From DATILL01 sp035476575 (GTDB lineage Bacteria > Actinomycetota > Actinomycetes > Mycobacteriales > JACQDL01), in the NCBI GenBank assembly GCA_035476575.1, contig DATILL010000082.1, positions 1 to 64,000 of the forward strand: a stretch of 64,000 nt of DNA, read 5' to 3'. The translations under genes were made by a program, and so were the position numbers. Below are positions 62,592-64,000 of the stretch, piece by piece. Numbering within the stretch: position 1 is the stretch's first letter; the number at the start of each line of letters is the position of its first letter. The notes below the pieces were generated by a model. It was not told where the DNA came from. It did not search any database and was given only the letters and a program-made list of their open reading frames with translations.

Positions 62592-63566
62592 GTGCTTGAT
62601 GTCGACCTGGTTATCATCGGTGCCGGCCCGGCCGGTCTGTACGGCGCGTACTACGCCGGCTTCCGCGGCCTGACCAGCGCAGTCGTGGACGCCCTGCCCG
62701 AGCCGGGCGGGCAGGTCACCGCGCTGTACCCCGAAAAGATGATCTACGACATCGCCGGCTTTCCGGCGGTCCGGGGCCGGGAGCTGGTGGAGAACCTGGT
62801 CGCCCAGGCGGCGCCGTTCGAACCGACGTACGTGCTGGGTGAGGTGGCCAGCGGCCTGACCCGACCGCGGGACGACTCGATCGTGGTGTGCACCGACCGG
62901 GGCACGCGGATCCAGACCAAGGCGGTGATCGTGACCGGCGGGATCGGCGAGTTCCAGCCGCGCCCGCTGCCGGTCGGGGACTCCTGGCTCGGCCGGGGGC
63001 TGGCCTACTTCGTGCCACGGCTGGAGGACCACGCCGACCGGGACGTGCTGATCGTCGGCGGCGGCGACTCGGCGTTCGACTGGGCACTCAACCTGCACCC
63101 CATCGCCCGGTCGATCACGCTGGTGCACCGGCGCGACCGGTTCCGCGCGCACGAGCACACGGTCCGGCAGGTGACCGATCTCGGCGTGCCGATCCTCACC
63201 TTCACCGAGGTGGCCGACCTGGCGGGCAATGACCATGTCGAGCGGGCGCTGGTCCGGCACAACAAGACCGGCGACGAGCGGGACCTGCCGATCCAGTCGG
63301 TGATCGCGGCGCTCGGCTTCACCGCCGACCTCGGGCCACTGGCGGACTGGGGCCTGGAGGTCGAGAAGAGGCACATCGTGGTGGACACGACCATGGCGAC
63401 CAACCTGCCCAGGGTCTATGCGGCCGGAGACATCACCGAGTACCCGGGCAAGGTGCGGCTGATCTCGGTGGGCTTCGGCGAGGTCGCCACCGCGGTGAAC
63501 AACGCCGCTGTGGCTATCGACCCCACCGCCCACCTGTTCCCTGGCCACTCCTCCAACGCAAGCTGA
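62592..63566 (+). CDS. Ferredoxin-NADP reductase-like flavoprotein
   Basis: 324 aa, thioredoxin-reductase fold: FAD motif DLVIIGAGPAGLYGAYYAGF, LPEPGGQVTALYPEKMIYDI, NADPH motif VLIVGGGDSAFDWALNL and VYAAGDITEYPGKVRLISVG. The CxxC redox pair of true thioredoxin reductases is absent, and the DALPEPGGQVTALYPEK wording is that of the type-2 ferredoxin/flavodoxin-NADP reductases. GTG start. Cytosolic. Confidence 0.9.
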   Translation: MLDVDLVIIGAGPAGLYGAYYAGFRGLTSAVVDALPEPGGQVTALYPEKMIYDIAGFPAVRGRELVENLVAQAAPFEPTYVLGEVASGLTRPRDDSIVVCTDRGTRIQTKAVIVTGGIGEFQPRPLPVGDSWLGRGLAYFVPRLEDHADRDVLIVGGGDSAFDWALNLHPIARSITLVHRRDRFRAHEHTVRQVTDLGVPILTFTEVADLAGNDHVERALVRHNKTGDERDLPIQSVIAALGFTADLGPLADWGLEVEKRHIVVDTTMATNLPRVYAAGDITEYPGKVRLISVGFGEVATAVNNAAVAIDPTAHLFPGHSSNAS

Positions 63567-63660
63567 GCAGCTCCGGGCCGGCGGTGTGGAACCAGCCGAC
63601 CGCGCTCGGTAGTCTGACCGGCCGGCGACGCCCAGTTGCCGGCGGCTGCGGGGAGGGTGT

Positions 63661-64000
63661 GTGGACGGGCCGGACACCGACGACGTGCTGACCGAGGCTC
63701 GGGCCGCGCTCTGCTCGGTCGAGCGGGCCAGGGCCACGGTGGCCAGTCTGGCCGGGCGCGGCCGCTCACCGGATGGGCTGGTGCGTGCCCGGGTCGGCGG
63801 CGACGGGTTGCTCGCCACGGTGCGGCTCAAGCCCGAGGCGATGCGGTTGGACTCCGGCGCGCTGGCGGGGCAGGTGTGTGCCGCCGTACGGGCCGCGCAG
63901 CAGAGCTTCGCCCGGCAAGCGGGCGACGTCGAGGCCGGCGTGCTCGGCGAGGTCGCGGATCCGGCCGGGCTGGCCGACCAGCTCGCCGCGGTGCATGCGC
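63661..64000 (+). CDS. YbaB/EbfC-like protein, 3' end outside the window
   Basis: GTG 63661 with GGGAGGG upstream opens VDGPDTDDVLTEARAALCSV, ATVASLAGRGRSPDGLVRAR and LATVRLKPEAMRLDSGALAG, resembling YbaB/EbfC nucleoid-associated proteins (G-x-VxVxxxxxG followed by a helix). The frame is open to the last base. Function uncertain. Confidence 0.6.
   Translation, partial: MDGPDTDDVLTEARAALCSVERARATVASLAGRGRSPDGLVRARVGGDGLLATVRLKPEAMRLDSGALAGQVCAAVRAAQQSFARQAGDVEAGVLGEVADPAGLADQLAAVHA

Noticed and set aside
62592..63566. Thioredoxin reductase
   Set aside because: Fold matches but the CxxC active site is missing; the ferredoxin-NADP reductase branch fits better.

Overview
The window is high-GC actinobacterial DNA: GTG starts are common, it has a non-discriminating glutamate/glutamine charging system, and most core genes have TANNNT -10 boxes only 6-9 nt upstream of their start codons. 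From memory, the core gene order resembles Micromonosporaceae and relatives, but I cannot place the genus.

Right-to-left on the minus strand lies a housekeeping block that runs through most of the window: etfBA, iscS, mnmA, a MetE-like protein, ligA, an ACT-domain gene (+), gatCAB, ilvD, ilvBNC, serA, leuB, ilvE, cimA, a fumarylacetoacetase-family gene, then gltX (+) next to tRNA-Glu(CTC) and tRNA-Gln(CTG). The genes cooperate in two main jobs. One is isoleucine/leucine/valine and serine synthesis, with leader-peptide attenuators visible before ilvB and cimA. The other is indirect Gln-tRNA formation by GltX plus GatCAB. DNA ligation, tRNA thiolation (iscS feeding mnmA) and electron transfer (EtfAB) are represented as well.

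Layout. 0-5.7 kb: a membrane-tethered binding-protein-like gene, an HNH-endonuclease relic, ndk, an M20 peptidase, and an HTH-ClpN protein under twin palindromes. 5.8-10.4 kb: a gene graveyard of broken secreted proteins and of serine and tyrosine recombinase relics, ending at tRNA-Glu. 10.4-17.4 kb: translation and branched-chain amino acid genes. 17.5-23.9 kb: a large secreted subtilase and serA, then a broken DUF4232 gene. 24-29.4 kb: ilvCNB and ilvD. 29.5-35.6 kb: PH-domain protein, TetR regulator, two tandem sugar dehydrogenase lipoproteins and a second subtilase. 35.8-40.8 kb: gatBAC, the ACT gene and vapBC. 41-48.7 kb: ligA, MetE-like, mnmA, a broken HipA-HIRAN gene and iscS. 48.7-54.8 kb: a broken MFS transporter, a Tat-exported protein with a MauE-like partner, etfAB and a methyltransferase. 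54.8-64 kb: DUF885 peptidase, PQQ-type dehydrogenase, a broken hybrid histidine kinase, an HTH protein, a ferredoxin reductase-like flavoprotein and a partial YbaB/EbfC-like gene.

The least explained signal is an interspersed repeat. At four intergenic sites GGTCACC/GGTGACC heptamers occur in pairs separated by exactly 12 nt, and at three of the sites the pairs recur every 50 bp. Other points for a second look are the HTH-ClpN gene with its leaderless promoter under twin operators, a vapBC module bracketed by a 35-bp copy of its neighbour's 3' end, a pentapeptide expansion inside LigA, and the concentration of frameshifts in accessory genes.
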